Shown one piece after another: positions 17,011 to 26,623 of a stretch of DNA of 64,000 nt. The first letter of the stretch is position 1. Each line of letters begins with the position of its first letter. The position numbers and the translations under genes are program-made. Source of the stretch: Pseudonocardia sp. C8 (GTDB taxonomy: Bacteria; Actinomycetota; Actinomycetes; Mycobacteriales; Pseudonocardiaceae); the NCBI RefSeq assembly GCF_014267175.1, contig NZ_JACMTR010000002.1, positions 2,035,001-2,099,000 on the forward strand. Direction: 5' to 3'. The notes under the pieces are model-generated. The model saw only the letters and a list, made by a program, of their open reading frames with translations, was not told the DNA's origin and did not search any database.

Positions 17011-17039
17011 TTCATCCGTAGGGCAGCCTCACTTATGGT
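17011..17039 (+). promoter_or_regulatory. Promoter of the siderophore importer operon
   Basis: TTCATC, a 17-bp spacer and TATGGT make a plausible -35/-10 pair. The iron box at 17018-17036 covers the spacer and half of the -10 element, the expected geometry for repression. Transcription would start near 17046, with a leader of about 70 nt before the GTG at 17116. Confidence 0.45.
17018..17036. promoter_or_regulatory. Candidate IdeR/DtxR iron box
   Basis: The 19-bp site GTAGGGCAGCCTCACTTAT matches the IdeR/DmdR1 consensus TWAGGTTAGSCTAACCTWA at about 13 of 19 positions, including both TAGG/CxTA shoulders and the central AGSCT. It lies between the -35 and -10 of the importer promoter. Iron-loaded IdeR would be expected to silence the operon. 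Confidence 0.55.
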
Positions 17040-17115
17040 GAGCGGTGCCGCGCCGACCCCGGTGCGTCGGAACGACCAGTGCCGTATCGACCGGTACAGG
17101 GGGGACCGCAGTCAC

Positions 17116-18168
17116 GTGAACGCGATCCGCGTCCGGCCCCGCCCCGCGGGCGCCCCGGCACCACAGCGCTCGATGCGGCAGCGCCGGCTGCTCGGCCTCG
17201 GTGCGCTGGCCGTGTCGCTGCTCGTCGCGGTGCTGGCCAGCATCGCGCTCGGGGCGAAGGTCATCCCGGTGAACGAGGTCCTGTCCGCGCTGGTCGCCCC
17301 GACCGGCAGCGAGAACGACGTGGTCATCCGCTCGTTGCGGATCCCACGGACCGTGCTCGGCGTGCTGGTCGGGATCGCGCTGGGCCTGGCGGGCGCGCTC
17401 GTGCAGGGCTTCACCCGCAACCCGCTCGGCGACCCCGGCCTGCTCGGCGTCCACTTCGGTGCCGCGTTCTTCGTGGTGTGCGGCATCTACCTGTTCGGGG
17501 TGACCTCGCTGTTCGGCTACGTGTGGTTCGCCTTCGCCGGCGCCTTCGTGGCGAGTGCCGTGGTGTTCCTCATCGGCACCCGCGCCCCCGGCGGGGCGAC
17601 CCCGGTGTCGCTGGCGCTGTCCGGCGCCGCGGTCAGCTTCCTGCTGCAGGCGCTGACGTCGTCGGTGGTGCTGATCGACGAGACGAGCCTGGACGCGTAC
17701 CGCTTCTGGAACGTCGGGTCGCTGGCCGGCCGGGACGCCGGCGTCGCCGGCCAGGTGGTCTGGTTCATCGTGATCGGCGCGGTGCTGGCGCTCGCCAGCG
17801 CCCCGGCGCTCAACGCGCTCTCGCTCGGCGACGACGTGGCCGCATCGCTCGGCCACTCGGTGCGCAGGACGCGGCTGGTCGGCGTCGCCGCGATCACCCT
17901 GCTGGCCGGGGCCGGGACGGCGGCGTGCGGCCCGATCGTCTTCCTCGGCCTGGTCGTGCCGCACCTGGTGCGGTCGTTCACCGGGCCGGACTACCGGTGG
18001 CTGCTCCCGGCGGCCGGGCTCGCCGGAGCGGTGCTGCTGCTGCTGGCCGACGTCGTCGGCCGGCTCGTCGCGCGCCCCGGAGAGCTGCAGGTGGGCATCG
18101 TGGTCGCGCTGATCGGGGCGCCCGTGTTCATCGCGCTCGTGCGGCGCCGGAAGCTGGGGGCGATATGA
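17116..18168 (+). CDS. Iron-siderophore ABC transporter permease (FecCD family, subunit 1)
   Basis: A 350-aa integral membrane protein of the FecCD family with about ten transmembrane segments. Family landmarks are RIPRTVLGVLVGIALGLAGALVQGFTRNPLGDPGLLG and GTAACGPIVFLGLVVPHLVRSFTGPDYRWLLP. The GTG at 17116 was chosen because AGGGGGG lies upstream at about 17099-17105; the frame is open to 16951. The stop overlaps the next permease (ATGA). It probably imports a ferric siderophore, given the iron box. Confidence 0.92.
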   Translation: MNAIRVRPRPAGAPAPQRSMRQRRLLGLGALAVSLLVAVLASIALGAKVIPVNEVLSALVAPTGSENDVVIRSLRIPRTVLGVLVGIALGLAGALVQGFTRNPLGDPGLLGVHFGAAFFVVCGIYLFGVTSLFGYVWFAFAGAFVASAVVFLIGTRAPGGATPVSLALSGAAVSFLLQALTSSVVLIDETSLDAYRFWNVGSLAGRDAGVAGQVVWFIVIGAVLALASAPALNALSLGDDVAASLGHSVRRTRLVGVAAITLLAGAGTAACGPIVFLGLVVPHLVRSFTGPDYRWLLPAAGLAGAVLLLLADVVGRLVARPGELQVGIVVALIGAPVFIALVRRRKLGAI

Positions 18169-19256
18169 GCGGCGAGTCCTGGGGACCCGGCGTCCTCGTC
18201 CCCGGCCGCACGCCGCTGCGCTACCGCGGGGCCTCGGTCGTCTGGCGGGTCCGTCCGGTCGTGGTCTTCGCGCTGTCCGCGGTGGTGCTCGTGCTCGCGG
18301 CGGCGGTCAACCTGGGCCGCGGCGACTACCCGATCGCGATCACCGACGTGCTCCTCACGCTGTTCGGCGGCGGCGACGCGGGCCAGCAGCTCGTCGTCCT
18401 GGAACTGCGGCTGCCGCGCACCCTGGTCGGGGCCCTGGTCGGCGCCGCGCTGGCGGTCTCCGGCGGGATCTTCCAGTCCATCGCCCGCAACCCGCTGGCC
18501 AGCCCGGACATCATCGGCATCCAGGCCGGGGCGTCCGCGGCGGCCGTGTTCGTGATCGTGCTCGGCGGGGGGACGGCCGGGGTCGGCGGCCTGTTCGCGT
18601 CCCTGGGCATCCCGCTCGCCGCGCTGGCCGGGGGCCTGCTCGGCGCCGTCGTCATCTACCTGCTGGCCTGGCGGCGCGGCATCCAGGGCTTCCGGCTGGT
18701 GCTGGTCGGTATCGGCGTGAACGCGGTGCTGATCGCCGCGGTGCACTGGCTGCTGACCGTCGCCCAGATCTATCAGGCCGCCCAGGCGCAGGTGTGGCTG
18801 ACCGGCAGCCTCAACGCACGCAGCTGGAACGAGGTGCTGCCGCTGGCGGGGACCATGCTGGTGCTGGTCCCGGCCTCGCTCGTGCTCGTCCACGTGCTCG
18901 GCGCGCTGCGCTACGACGACGACACCGCCCGCGGGCTCGGGGTCCGGGTCGACCGCTCGCGGACCGCGCTGCTGCTGGTCGCGGTCGTGTTCGCGTCGGT
19001 GGCGACGGCGGCGGCCGGGCCGATCGCGTTCGTCGCCCTGGTCACCCCGCAGATCGCGCAGCGGCTGTGCCGCACCGGGACCCCGCCGCTGGCGGTGTCG
19101 ATGGTGCTCGGCGCGGCGCTGACCGTCCTCGCCGACCTGATCGCCCGGACCGCGCTGGGCTCCGTCGAGCTGCCGGTGGGCATCGTCACCGCCGTCCTCG
19201 GCGCCCCGTACCTGCTCTACCTGCTCGCCCGTCCCCGTCAGGAGGCCCGCGCATGA
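18165..19256 (+). CDS. Iron-siderophore ABC transporter permease (FecCD family, subunit 2)
   Basis: A 363-aa FecCD permease with LRLPRTLVGALVGAALAVSGGIFQSIARNPLASPDIIG and AAGPIAFVALVTPQIAQRL, the counterparts of subunit 1. A cytosolic N-terminus of about 30 residues precedes the first membrane segment. It is coupled to both neighbours by 4-base overlaps. The two permeases probably heterodimerise. Confidence 0.92.
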   Translation: MSGESWGPGVLVPGRTPLRYRGASVVWRVRPVVVFALSAVVLVLAAAVNLGRGDYPIAITDVLLTLFGGGDAGQQLVVLELRLPRTLVGALVGAALAVSGGIFQSIARNPLASPDIIGIQAGASAAAVFVIVLGGGTAGVGGLFASLGIPLAALAGGLLGAVVIYLLAWRRGIQGFRLVLVGIGVNAVLIAAVHWLLTVAQIYQAAQAQVWLTGSLNARSWNEVLPLAGTMLVLVPASLVLVHVLGALRYDDDTARGLGVRVDRSRTALLLVAVVFASVATAAAGPIAFVALVTPQIAQRLCRTGTPPLAVSMVLGAALTVLADLIARTALGSVELPVGIVTAVLGAPYLLYLLARPRQEARA

Positions 19257-20080
19257 CGTCGACCCGACCGGACCAGGTGATGACACCGGTGCCGCACGGT
19301 GAGGCCCGCCTGCGGGCCGAGGGGGTCTCGCTCGGTTACGGGCCGCGGACGATCGTCGAGGGCCTCGACCTCGAGGTGCGGCCCGGCGAGGTCACCACGG
19401 TGATCGGCCCGAACGGCTGCGGGAAGTCGACCGTGCTCCGCGCACTGGGCCGGCTGCTGCCCGCCCGGGCCGGCCAGGTCGTGCTGGACGGCAAGCGGAT
19501 CGACCGGACGCCGACCCGCGAGGTCGCGAAGGTGCTGGGCATCCTGCCGCAGTCGCCCGCATCGCCCGAGGGACTGACCGTCGGCGACCTGGTCGCCCGC
19601 GGCCGGCACCCGCACCAGGCCTGGTACCGCCAGTGGTCGACCGACGACGAGCGGGCCGTGGCCGACGCGCTGGCCTGGACCGGGCTGTCCGACCTCGCCG
19701 ACCGCCCGGTCGACGAGCTCTCCGGTGGCCAGCGCCAGCGCGCGTGGATCTCGATGGCGCTCGCCCAGCACACCGACCTGCTGCTGCTCGACGAGCCGAC
19801 CACGTTCCTCGACCTGGCCCACCAGGTCGACGTCCTGGAGCTGGTGCGCCGGTTGCAGGCCGAGGCCGGCCGGACGGTCGTCATGGTGCTGCACGACCTC
19901 AACCTGGCCGCCCGCTACGCCGACCGGCTGATCGCGATGAAGGACGGCCGGATCGTCGCCGGCGGCAGCCCCGCCGAGGTGATCACCGAGGAGCTGCTCG
20001 CCGACGTGTTCGGGCTCCGGGCCCGGGTCATCCCGGACCCGGTCACCGGCACCCCGCTGGTGGTACCCGAGGCCCGGTGA
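19253..20080 (+). CDS. Iron-siderophore ABC transporter ATPase (FepC/FecE type)
   Basis: 275 aa. Walker A GPNGCGKST, signature LSGGQRQRAW, Walker B LLLLDEPTTFLD and the switch His in VMVLHDLN are intact. The ILPQSP and GRHPHQAWYRQW segments are typical of the siderophore ATPase subfamily. An AGGAGG site precedes the ATG, which overlaps the permease stop. No binding-protein gene follows; the operon ends in a hairpin terminator. The only candidate partner in the window is the lipoprotein at 53265. Confidence 0.93.
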   Translation: MTSTRPDQVMTPVPHGEARLRAEGVSLGYGPRTIVEGLDLEVRPGEVTTVIGPNGCGKSTVLRALGRLLPARAGQVVLDGKRIDRTPTREVAKVLGILPQSPASPEGLTVGDLVARGRHPHQAWYRQWSTDDERAVADALAWTGLSDLADRPVDELSGGQRQRAWISMALAQHTDLLLLDEPTTFLDLAHQVDVLELVRRLQAEAGRTVVMVLHDLNLAARYADRLIAMKDGRIVAGGSPAEVITEELLADVFGLRARVIPDPVTGTPLVVPEAR

Positions 20081-20094
20081 GTGGTTCGGAGGGC

Positions 20095-20118
20095 CAGGAC
20101 CCTCCGAAGCGCTCACGA
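20095..20118. terminator. Bidirectional hairpin terminator
   Basis: A perfect 9-bp stem (TTCGGAGGG / CCCTCCGAA) with loop CCAGGA lies between the convergent stops of the importer ATPase (20080) and the acyl-CoA dehydrogenase (20123). Confidence 0.75.
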
Positions 20119-20122
20119 GGCG

Positions 20123-21268
<1,146 letters not shown>

Positions 21269-21339
21269 GGTCGTGAGTGTCACATACTCGTCGGTAACTC
21301 CGGTCGTCCGCACGGGCCCGGCGTGACCCCCGCGTGCCG

Positions 21340-21345
21340 TACGCT
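21340..21345 (+). promoter_or_regulatory. -10 element (TACGCT) of the PhaC-like hydrolase, leaderless type
   Basis: TACGCT is followed by 6 nt and the GTG at 21352. This favours 21352 as the start over the in-frame GTG at 21334, which lies upstream of the element. Confidence 0.5.
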
Positions 21346-21351
21346 CCCGCC

Positions 21352-22464
21352 GTGCACTTCGTCGACGCCGTCGCCAACGTGTGGGACCGGACCGTCGTCG
21401 GGCATCTGGCCGACCTCGAGCGGATGCCGCGGGAGGCGATCGTCGGCTCGCCGTCCGGGATCCTGTACCGCTACCGCCCGCTGTCCGGTGTGGACCCGTG
21501 CGGCGGCGCGCCGGTCCTCCTGGTCCCGCCGCTGGGTGCCCCGGACTTCGCCTACGACCTGCGCCGCGGCTGCTCCCTGGTCGAGCACCTGCTGCAGCAG
21601 GGCCGCACCGTCTACCTCGTCGACTACGGCCCCAAGTCGTTCTCCGACCGGTCGCTGGGCATCGAGCACTGGGTCGACGACCTGCTGCCCTCGACCGTGC
21701 GGGAGGTCGCCTCGGCCGAGGGCGACGACGTCCACCTCGTCGCCTGGTCGCTGGGCGGGATCTTCGCCCTGCTCACCGTCGCGGCCGCCGTGCGGGACCG
21801 GGCCCGGCTGCCGGTGCGCAGCGTGTCGGTGATCGGCACCCCGGTCGACATCTCCCGCGTCCCGCTGGTGGCGCCGCTGCGCCCGCTGGCCGAGGTCGCG
21901 GGCGGCCGGGTGGTGTCCTCGCTCTACCGCGGGATCGGCAGCTTCCCGGCGCCGGTCGTGAGCTGGGCGTTCCACCTGACCGCGGTCGACAAGCTGGTCA
22001 CCCGGCCGCTGGCCGTGCTGTCGCGGATCGACGACCGCGACTGCCTGGCCCAGATCGAGGCCGTCGACCACCTGATGAACAACATGCACGGCTACCCGGG
22101 GCGGGTGTTCGGGCAGATCTTCCACCTCATGCTGCGCAGCAACGACCTCGCCTCCGGGGCGCTGCGGCTCGCCGGGCGCGACGTCGAGCTGGCCGACGTC
22201 GACGTCCCGGTGCTGGTCGTCGCCGGCCGGGACGACGTCATCGCGCCGCTGAAGGCGGTCCGCAGCGCGGTCGGGCTGCTCACCGGCAGCCCCGAGGTGC
22301 GGTTCACGACCGCACCCGGCGGACACCTCGGCGTCCTGACCGGGCGGCGGGCCCGGTGCACGACCTGGCCGGAGCTGGACCGGGCGCTCGCCGACTGGGA
22401 CGGCGCCGGGTCGGGCGCCGGCCGGCCCGGTCCGCCACAAAACGGTGAGCGTCGCAAACGGTAG
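21352..22464 (+). CDS. PhaC-like alpha/beta hydrolase with serine nucleophile
   Basis: About 370 aa with the fold and spacing of polyhydroxyalkanoate synthases but a Ser lipase box: HLVAWSLGGIFAL. The presumed Asp lies in VAGRDDVIAP and the His in GGHLGVLTG near the C-terminus. The segment PVLLVPPLGAPDFAYDLRRG precedes the box, as in PHA synthases. PHA synthases use Cys here, so this protein is more likely an esterase, thioesterase or polymer hydrolase. It sits next to an acyl-CoA dehydrogenase and branched-chain lipid genes. The substrate is unknown. Confidence 0.75.
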   Translation: MHFVDAVANVWDRTVVGHLADLERMPREAIVGSPSGILYRYRPLSGVDPCGGAPVLLVPPLGAPDFAYDLRRGCSLVEHLLQQGRTVYLVDYGPKSFSDRSLGIEHWVDDLLPSTVREVASAEGDDVHLVAWSLGGIFALLTVAAAVRDRARLPVRSVSVIGTPVDISRVPLVAPLRPLAEVAGGRVVSSLYRGIGSFPAPVVSWAFHLTAVDKLVTRPLAVLSRIDDRDCLAQIEAVDHLMNNMHGYPGRVFGQIFHLMLRSNDLASGALRLAGRDVELADVDVPVLVVAGRDDVIAPLKAVRSAVGLLTGSPEVRFTTAPGGHLGVLTGRRARCTTWPELDRALADWDGAGSGAGRPGPPQNGERRKR

Positions 22465-22469
22465 AGGGC

Positions 22470-22475
22470 TATCGT
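22470..22475 (+). promoter_or_regulatory. -10 element (TATCGT) of the TmsA-like gene, leaderless type
   Basis: TATCGT is followed by 7 nt and the ATG at 22483, only 5 bp after the preceding stop. Confidence 0.45.
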
Positions 22476-22482
22476 CGCGGTC

Positions 22483-23883
22483 ATGGTGGCGCTCGTGCCC
22501 GGCGGATCCCGTGTCGCACATGACCGGGCAGTGGAGGAGATGCGACGGGCCCGGACCGGCGCCGGCCGGGTCCAGCTGGGCAAACCGTCGTCGAACCTGT
22601 TCCGGTTCGGCGACCGGGACACCGGCCGCGGCGCCCACCGGCTGGACACCTCCGCGCTGGACGGCGTGCTGGCCGTCGACCCGGGCGGGGCGGCGGCGCG
22701 GAGCGCAGGCGGAGCGCCCGTCAGCACCGCCGAGGTCCAGGGCATGGCCACCTACGAGACGATCGTGGCGGCGACCCTGCCGCACGGGCTGATGCCCCTG
22801 GTCGTCCCGCAGCTCAAGACGATCACCCTGGGCGGGGCGGTGACCGGGCTCGGGGTGGAGTCGACGTCGTTCCGGCACGGCCTGCCGCACGAGTCGGTGC
22901 GGGAGATGGACGTGCTCACCCCGGCCGGGGAACTGCTCCACGTCACCCCGGACGGCGAGCACGCCGACCTGTTCGCCGCCTTCCCCAACTCCTACGGGAC
23001 GCTCGGCTACGCCGTCCGCCTCGTCATCGAGCTGCAGCCGGTGCGGCCGTTCGTGCGGCTGACCCACCGCCGGTACCCGACCGCCACGGCGGTGGCCGGC
23101 GGGATCTCCGAGCTCGCCGGCTCGGGCGCGGACTTCCTCGACGGCGTCGTGTTCGGCGCGGACGAGCAGTACCTCACGACCGGCGAGTTCGTCGACGCCC
23201 CGATGCCCGGCGCGCGGGTCTCCGACTACACCGGTCAGGAGATCTTCTACCGCTCGCTGCAGCGGCGCCCGGTCGACCACCTGACGGTGCACGACTTCAT
23301 CTGGCGCTGGGACCCGGACTGGTTCTGGTGCTCGCGCGCGTTCGGCGTGCAGCACCCGCTGGTGCGCCGGTTCTGGCCGCGCCGCTACCGGCGCTCCGAC
23401 GTCTACCGCCGCCTCGTCGCGCTCGACCAGCGTTTCGGCGCCTCCAACCGGGTACGTAGCGCCCTGGGAGGGACGGCCGAGGAGATGGTCGTGCAGGACG
23501 TGGAGATCCCGGTGGAGCGGCTCGCGGAGTTCCTCGAGTTCTTCCACACCGAGGTGGGCATCGCCCCGGTGTGGCTGTGCCCGATGCGGTTGCGCGGCGA
23601 GCGGGCGTGGCCGCTGTACCCGATGGAGCCGGGCCGGCTCTACGTGAACGTCGGGTTCTGGTCGTCGGTCCCGGAGCGGCCCGGCGACCGGTGGGCACAC
23701 AACCGGCTGGTCGAGGCCGCCGTCGCGGACCTCGGCGGCCACAAGTCGCTGTACTCGACCGTGCACTACGACGAGGACGAGTTCTGGGCGCACTACAACG
23801 GCGCGGCGTACCGGGCGGTGAAGGAGCGGTACGACCCCGACGGGCGGGCGCCCGACCTGTACCGCAAGGTGACCGGTCGCTAG
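22483..23883 (+). CDS. tmsA: FAD-dependent 10-methylene fatty-acid reductase (TmsA/BfaA-like)
   Basis: A 466-aa oxidoreductase of the DHCR24-like FAD-binding family. The FAD-binding segment LVVPQLKTITLGGAVTGLGVESTSFRHGLPHE lies at about residues 105-136. In Actinobacteria the pair FAD reductase plus CFA-type methyltransferase (TmsA/TmsB; Rv0449c/UfaA1 in M. tuberculosis) makes 10-methyl branched fatty acids such as tuberculostearic acid. TmsB methylenates the oleoyl chain of a phospholipid and TmsA reduces it. The methyltransferase follows after 30 bp, so the role is well supported by context though not proven by motif alone. Confidence 0.8.
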   Translation: MVALVPGGSRVAHDRAVEEMRRARTGAGRVQLGKPSSNLFRFGDRDTGRGAHRLDTSALDGVLAVDPGGAAARSAGGAPVSTAEVQGMATYETIVAATLPHGLMPLVVPQLKTITLGGAVTGLGVESTSFRHGLPHESVREMDVLTPAGELLHVTPDGEHADLFAAFPNSYGTLGYAVRLVIELQPVRPFVRLTHRRYPTATAVAGGISELAGSGADFLDGVVFGADEQYLTTGEFVDAPMPGARVSDYTGQEIFYRSLQRRPVDHLTVHDFIWRWDPDWFWCSRAFGVQHPLVRRFWPRRYRRSDVYRRLVALDQRFGASNRVRSALGGTAEEMVVQDVEIPVERLAEFLEFFHTEVGIAPVWLCPMRLRGERAWPLYPMEPGRLYVNVGFWSSVPERPGDRWAHNRLVEAAVADLGGHKSLYSTVHYDEDEFWAHYNGAAYRAVKERYDPDGRAPDLYRKVTGR

Positions 23884-23913
23884 GCCGGTCCGTTCGACAA
23901 GGGTGGTTCGGCG

Positions 23914-25191
23914 ATGACGGGAGTACTGGAACAACGGACGGTGACGACCGAGCCGGTCGCCGGGATCCTGTCCCGGGTGATCGGGCGGTCGCCCGAACTG
24001 CGGGTGGAGGCGTTCGACGGGTCGAGCAGCGGGCCGTCCGGCGCGCCGGTGACGGTGAAGGTCCGGTCGCCGCGGGCGCTGGCGCGGCTGGTCAGCGCCC
24101 CCGGCTCGCTGGGGCTGGCGCGGGCCTACGTCACCGAGGAGATCGACGTCGACGGTGACCTCTACACCGGGCTGCGCGCGATGGCCGAGGTGACCCTGCA
24201 CTCGATCCCGCGCAAGGAGCAGCTGTGGCTGGCCCGGCGGCTGCTGCCGTACTGGCGGGAGCACCGGATGCCGCCGCCGGACCTGGAGGCACGGCCGCGG
24301 GGGCTGCTGCACTCGAAGCGCCGCGACTCGCAGGCGATCGCGCACCACTACGACGTGTCGAACCGGTTCTACGAGTTCGTGCTCGGCCCGTCGATGACCT
24401 ACACCTGCGCCGCGTACCCGGACGCCGACGCGACCCTGGAACAGGCGCAGGCGAACAAGTACGCGCTGGTCGCGGACAAGCTGGACCTGAAACCGGGGAT
24501 GCGCCTGCTCGACGTCGGCTGCGGGTGGGGCGGCATGGTGCGGCACGCCGCCGCCGAGCACGGCGTGCGGGCGCTCGGCGTCACGCTGTCCCGGGAGCAG
24601 GCGGCGTGGGCGCAGGCGGAGATCGAGCGGCAGGGGCTCGGCTCGCTCGCCGAGGTGCGCCACCTCGACTACCGCGACGTCCCGGACGGGGTCTACGACG
24701 CCGTCTCCTCGATCGGGCTCACCGAGCACATCGGCAAGGCCCACCTCGGCAGCTACTTCCGGTCGATGCTGGCCAAGCTCCGTCCCGGCGGGCGCATGCT
24801 CAACCACTGCATCACCCAGCCGTACCGGCCCGATCACCGGCACACCGACCCGTTCATCCACCGCTACGTCTTCCCGGACGGCGAGCTGGAGCCGGTCGGC
24901 ACGATCGTGACGGCGATGAACCAGGCCGGGTTCGAGATCCGGCACGAGGAGAACCTGCGCGAGCACTACGCGCTGACCCTGCGCGACTGGGGTGCCAACC
25001 TGGAGCGGAACTGGACCGACGCGGTCGCCGAGGTCGGCCTCGGGCGGGCCCGGGTGTGGCGGCTCTACATGGCCGCGTCCCGGCTCGGGTTCGAGATGAA
25101 CAACATCCAGCTCCACCAGGTGCTCGGGGTGAAGCTGCACGCCGACGGGTCGTCCGGGTTCCCGCTGCGCGGCCCGCACGGGGCCTACTGA
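23914..25191 (+). CDS. tmsB: SAM-dependent fatty-acid C10 methyltransferase (TmsB/BfaB, CFA synthase family)
   Basis: 425 aa. An N-terminal region of about 140 residues precedes the class I methyltransferase core. The core has the lipid-proximal IAHHYDVSNRFYEFVLGPSMTYTCA, SAM loop LLDVGCGWGGM (about residue 196), ALGVTLSREQAAWA and the GLTEHIG segment. These are standard cyclopropane synthase family motifs. The preceding TmsA-like gene makes 10-methylene/10-methyl synthesis more likely than cyclopropanation. Its end overlaps the convergent fructosamine kinase gene by 7 bp. Confidence 0.85.
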   Translation: MTGVLEQRTVTTEPVAGILSRVIGRSPELRVEAFDGSSSGPSGAPVTVKVRSPRALARLVSAPGSLGLARAYVTEEIDVDGDLYTGLRAMAEVTLHSIPRKEQLWLARRLLPYWREHRMPPPDLEARPRGLLHSKRRDSQAIAHHYDVSNRFYEFVLGPSMTYTCAAYPDADATLEQAQANKYALVADKLDLKPGMRLLDVGCGWGGMVRHAAAEHGVRALGVTLSREQAAWAQAEIERQGLGSLAEVRHLDYRDVPDGVYDAVSSIGLTEHIGKAHLGSYFRSMLAKLRPGGRMLNHCITQPYRPDHRHTDPFIHRYVFPDGELEPVGTIVTAMNQAGFEIRHEENLREHYALTLRDWGANLERNWTDAVAEVGLGRARVWRLYMAASRLGFEMNNIQLHQVLGVKLHADGSSGFPLRGPHGAY

Positions 25192-26045
25192 GCGAGCGCG
25201 GCCCGGGCGGCGGCGACGGCCCGGCCGGCGTACCCGCCGCCGAACAGGACGGTGTGCACCAGCAGCGGGAACAGCTGGTGCAGGGGGACGCGGCCGGGCC
25301 AGCCGTCGGCGAGCGGGGCGGCCTCGTCGTAGGCGGCCAGCACGGTGTCCAGGTGCGGGAGCCCGAACAGCTCCAGCATCGCCAGGTCGGACTCGCGGTG
25401 CCCGCCGTGTGCGGCCGGGTCGATCAGCCAGGCCGAGCCGCCCGTGGGGCCCTCGGTGGACCACAGCACGTTCCCCGACCACAGGTCGCCGTGCAGCCGG
25501 GCCGGCGGCTCCTCCGGGCCGGCGAGGTCGCCGATCCTGTCGCACACCTGCTCGATCACGGCGGCGTCGTCACGGGTGAGCGTGCCTCGGTCGCGGGCGG
25601 TCCGCAGGTAGGGCAGCACCCGGTCGGCGGCGAACCAGTCGCCCCAGGGGCCGCCGTGCGGGCGGTTGCGCATGCCGGTGCGGCCGATCCAGGCCCGTTC
25701 CGGGCCGTCCGGCGGCGGCGCGCCGAACGCGTCGGCGCCGGCCGCGTGCAGCACGGCCAGCCGGCGCCCGAACTCCCGGGCCGCCGCCGCGGTGGGCCGG
25801 CCGGCCGGGACCGCGCCGGTGACCAGCACGGCGTCGTCGTGCCCGTACACCGCGGGGACGGGCGGGCCGCCGGGGACCGCCAGCCAGCGCAGCCCGGCCG
25901 CCTCCGCGCGGACCGAGCCGGGGTCGGCGGCACCGTCCTTCACGACGACGGTCGCGCCGCCGTCCAGCGCGAACCGGGGTGGCCGGCCGCCGAGCTCCGC
26001 GACGACGGCGCGGCCGGTCAGCCGGGCGACGTCGGCGGGTTTCAC
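25185..26045 (-). CDS. Fructosamine kinase family protein
   Basis: A 286-aa aminoglycoside-phosphotransferase-fold kinase. The catalytic loop RLHGDLWSGNVLW and the metal-binding LIDPAAHGGHRESDLAML are the signature of fructosamine-3-kinases, which phosphorylate ketoamines on glycated proteins so that they fall off. The GTG at 26045 overlaps the stop of the phosphatase gene upstream (GTGA). The pairing of a ketoamine kinase with a low-molecular-weight phosphatase is frequent, consistent with a protein-deglycation role; this is inference. Confidence 0.88.
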   Translation of the reverse strand: MKPADVARLTGRAVVAELGGRPPRFALDGGATVVVKDGAADPGSVRAEAAGLRWLAVPGGPPVPAVYGHDDAVLVTGAVPAGRPTAAAAREFGRRLAVLHAAGADAFGAPPPDGPERAWIGRTGMRNRPHGGPWGDWFAADRVLPYLRTARDRGTLTRDDAAVIEQVCDRIGDLAGPEEPPARLHGDLWSGNVLWSTEGPTGGSAWLIDPAAHGGHRESDLAMLELFGLPHLDTVLAAYDEAAPLADGWPGRVPLHQLFPLLVHTVLFGGGYAGRAVAAARAALAQ

Positions 26046-26500
26046 GCGTGGCGCTTCACGTACTCGACGAGGCCGGGCAGCGCGGCGACGATCATCTCGT
26101 AGACCTCGTCGAAACCGTCGGGGCCGCCGTAGTACGGGTCGGGGACCTCGGCACCCTCGGCGGCGTCCGGGTCGAACGAGCGCAGCAGCCGGACCCGTTT
26201 CGGATCCGGCACCGAACACTGCAGCGACCGCAGGTGACCGGAGTCGAGTGCGACGAGCAGGTCCGCGGCGAGGATCTCCGCGTCGACCTGGCGGGCGCTG
26301 TGGGTGATGTCGAAGCCGCGCCCGGAGAGCACCTCGGCGGCGCGCGGGTCCATCGGCGCGCCGATGTGCCAGTGCCCGGTCCCGGCGCTGGTCACCCGGA
26401 CCCGGTCGGACAGCCCGACGGCCTCCACCTCGGCGGCCAGCATCTTCTCGGCGATCGGCGAGCGGCAGATGTTGCCGCTACAGACGAACACGACGTTCAC
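26042..26500 (-). CDS. Low-molecular-weight protein tyrosine phosphatase (PtpA-like)
   Basis: 152 aa. The N-terminal P-loop VFVCSGNICRSP is the CX5R(S) catalytic motif and the general acid is the Asp in VPDPYYGG near residue 122. A GGAAGGA ribosome-binding site precedes the GTG at 26500. It corresponds in position to M. tuberculosis ptpA (Rv2234), close to cobC and nif3. It is cytosolic by sequence, with no signal peptide. Confidence 0.93.
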   Translation of the reverse strand: MNVVFVCSGNICRSPIAEKMLAAEVEAVGLSDRVRVTSAGTGHWHIGAPMDPRAAEVLSGRGFDITHSARQVDAEILAADLLVALDSGHLRSLQCSVPDPKRVRLLRSFDPDAAEGAEVPDPYYGGPDGFDEVYEMIVAALPGLVEYVKRHA

Positions 26501-26611
26501 GGTGATGGTCCTTCCAGAGCGGGGAGCGGGCGCGGACGTCGACGGTGACGCGGCCATTGTCCCTTGTCGGCGCACGCTTCGGGTGGTGCGGGGCGCGTCG
26601 CACCCCCGCCG

Positions 26612-26617
26612 TAGGGT
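26612..26617 (+). promoter_or_regulatory. -10 element (TAGGGT) of the cobC operon, leaderless type
   Basis: TAGGGT is followed by 6 nt (GACCGG) and the ATG at 26624. Confidence 0.55.
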
Positions 26618-26623
26618 GACCGG

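Noticed and set aside
21280..25545. A 1421-codon open frame on the minus strand
   Set aside because: It lies antisense to three well supported genes (PhaC-like, tmsA, tmsB) and has the Arg/Pro/Gly-rich composition of a GC-rich shadow frame.
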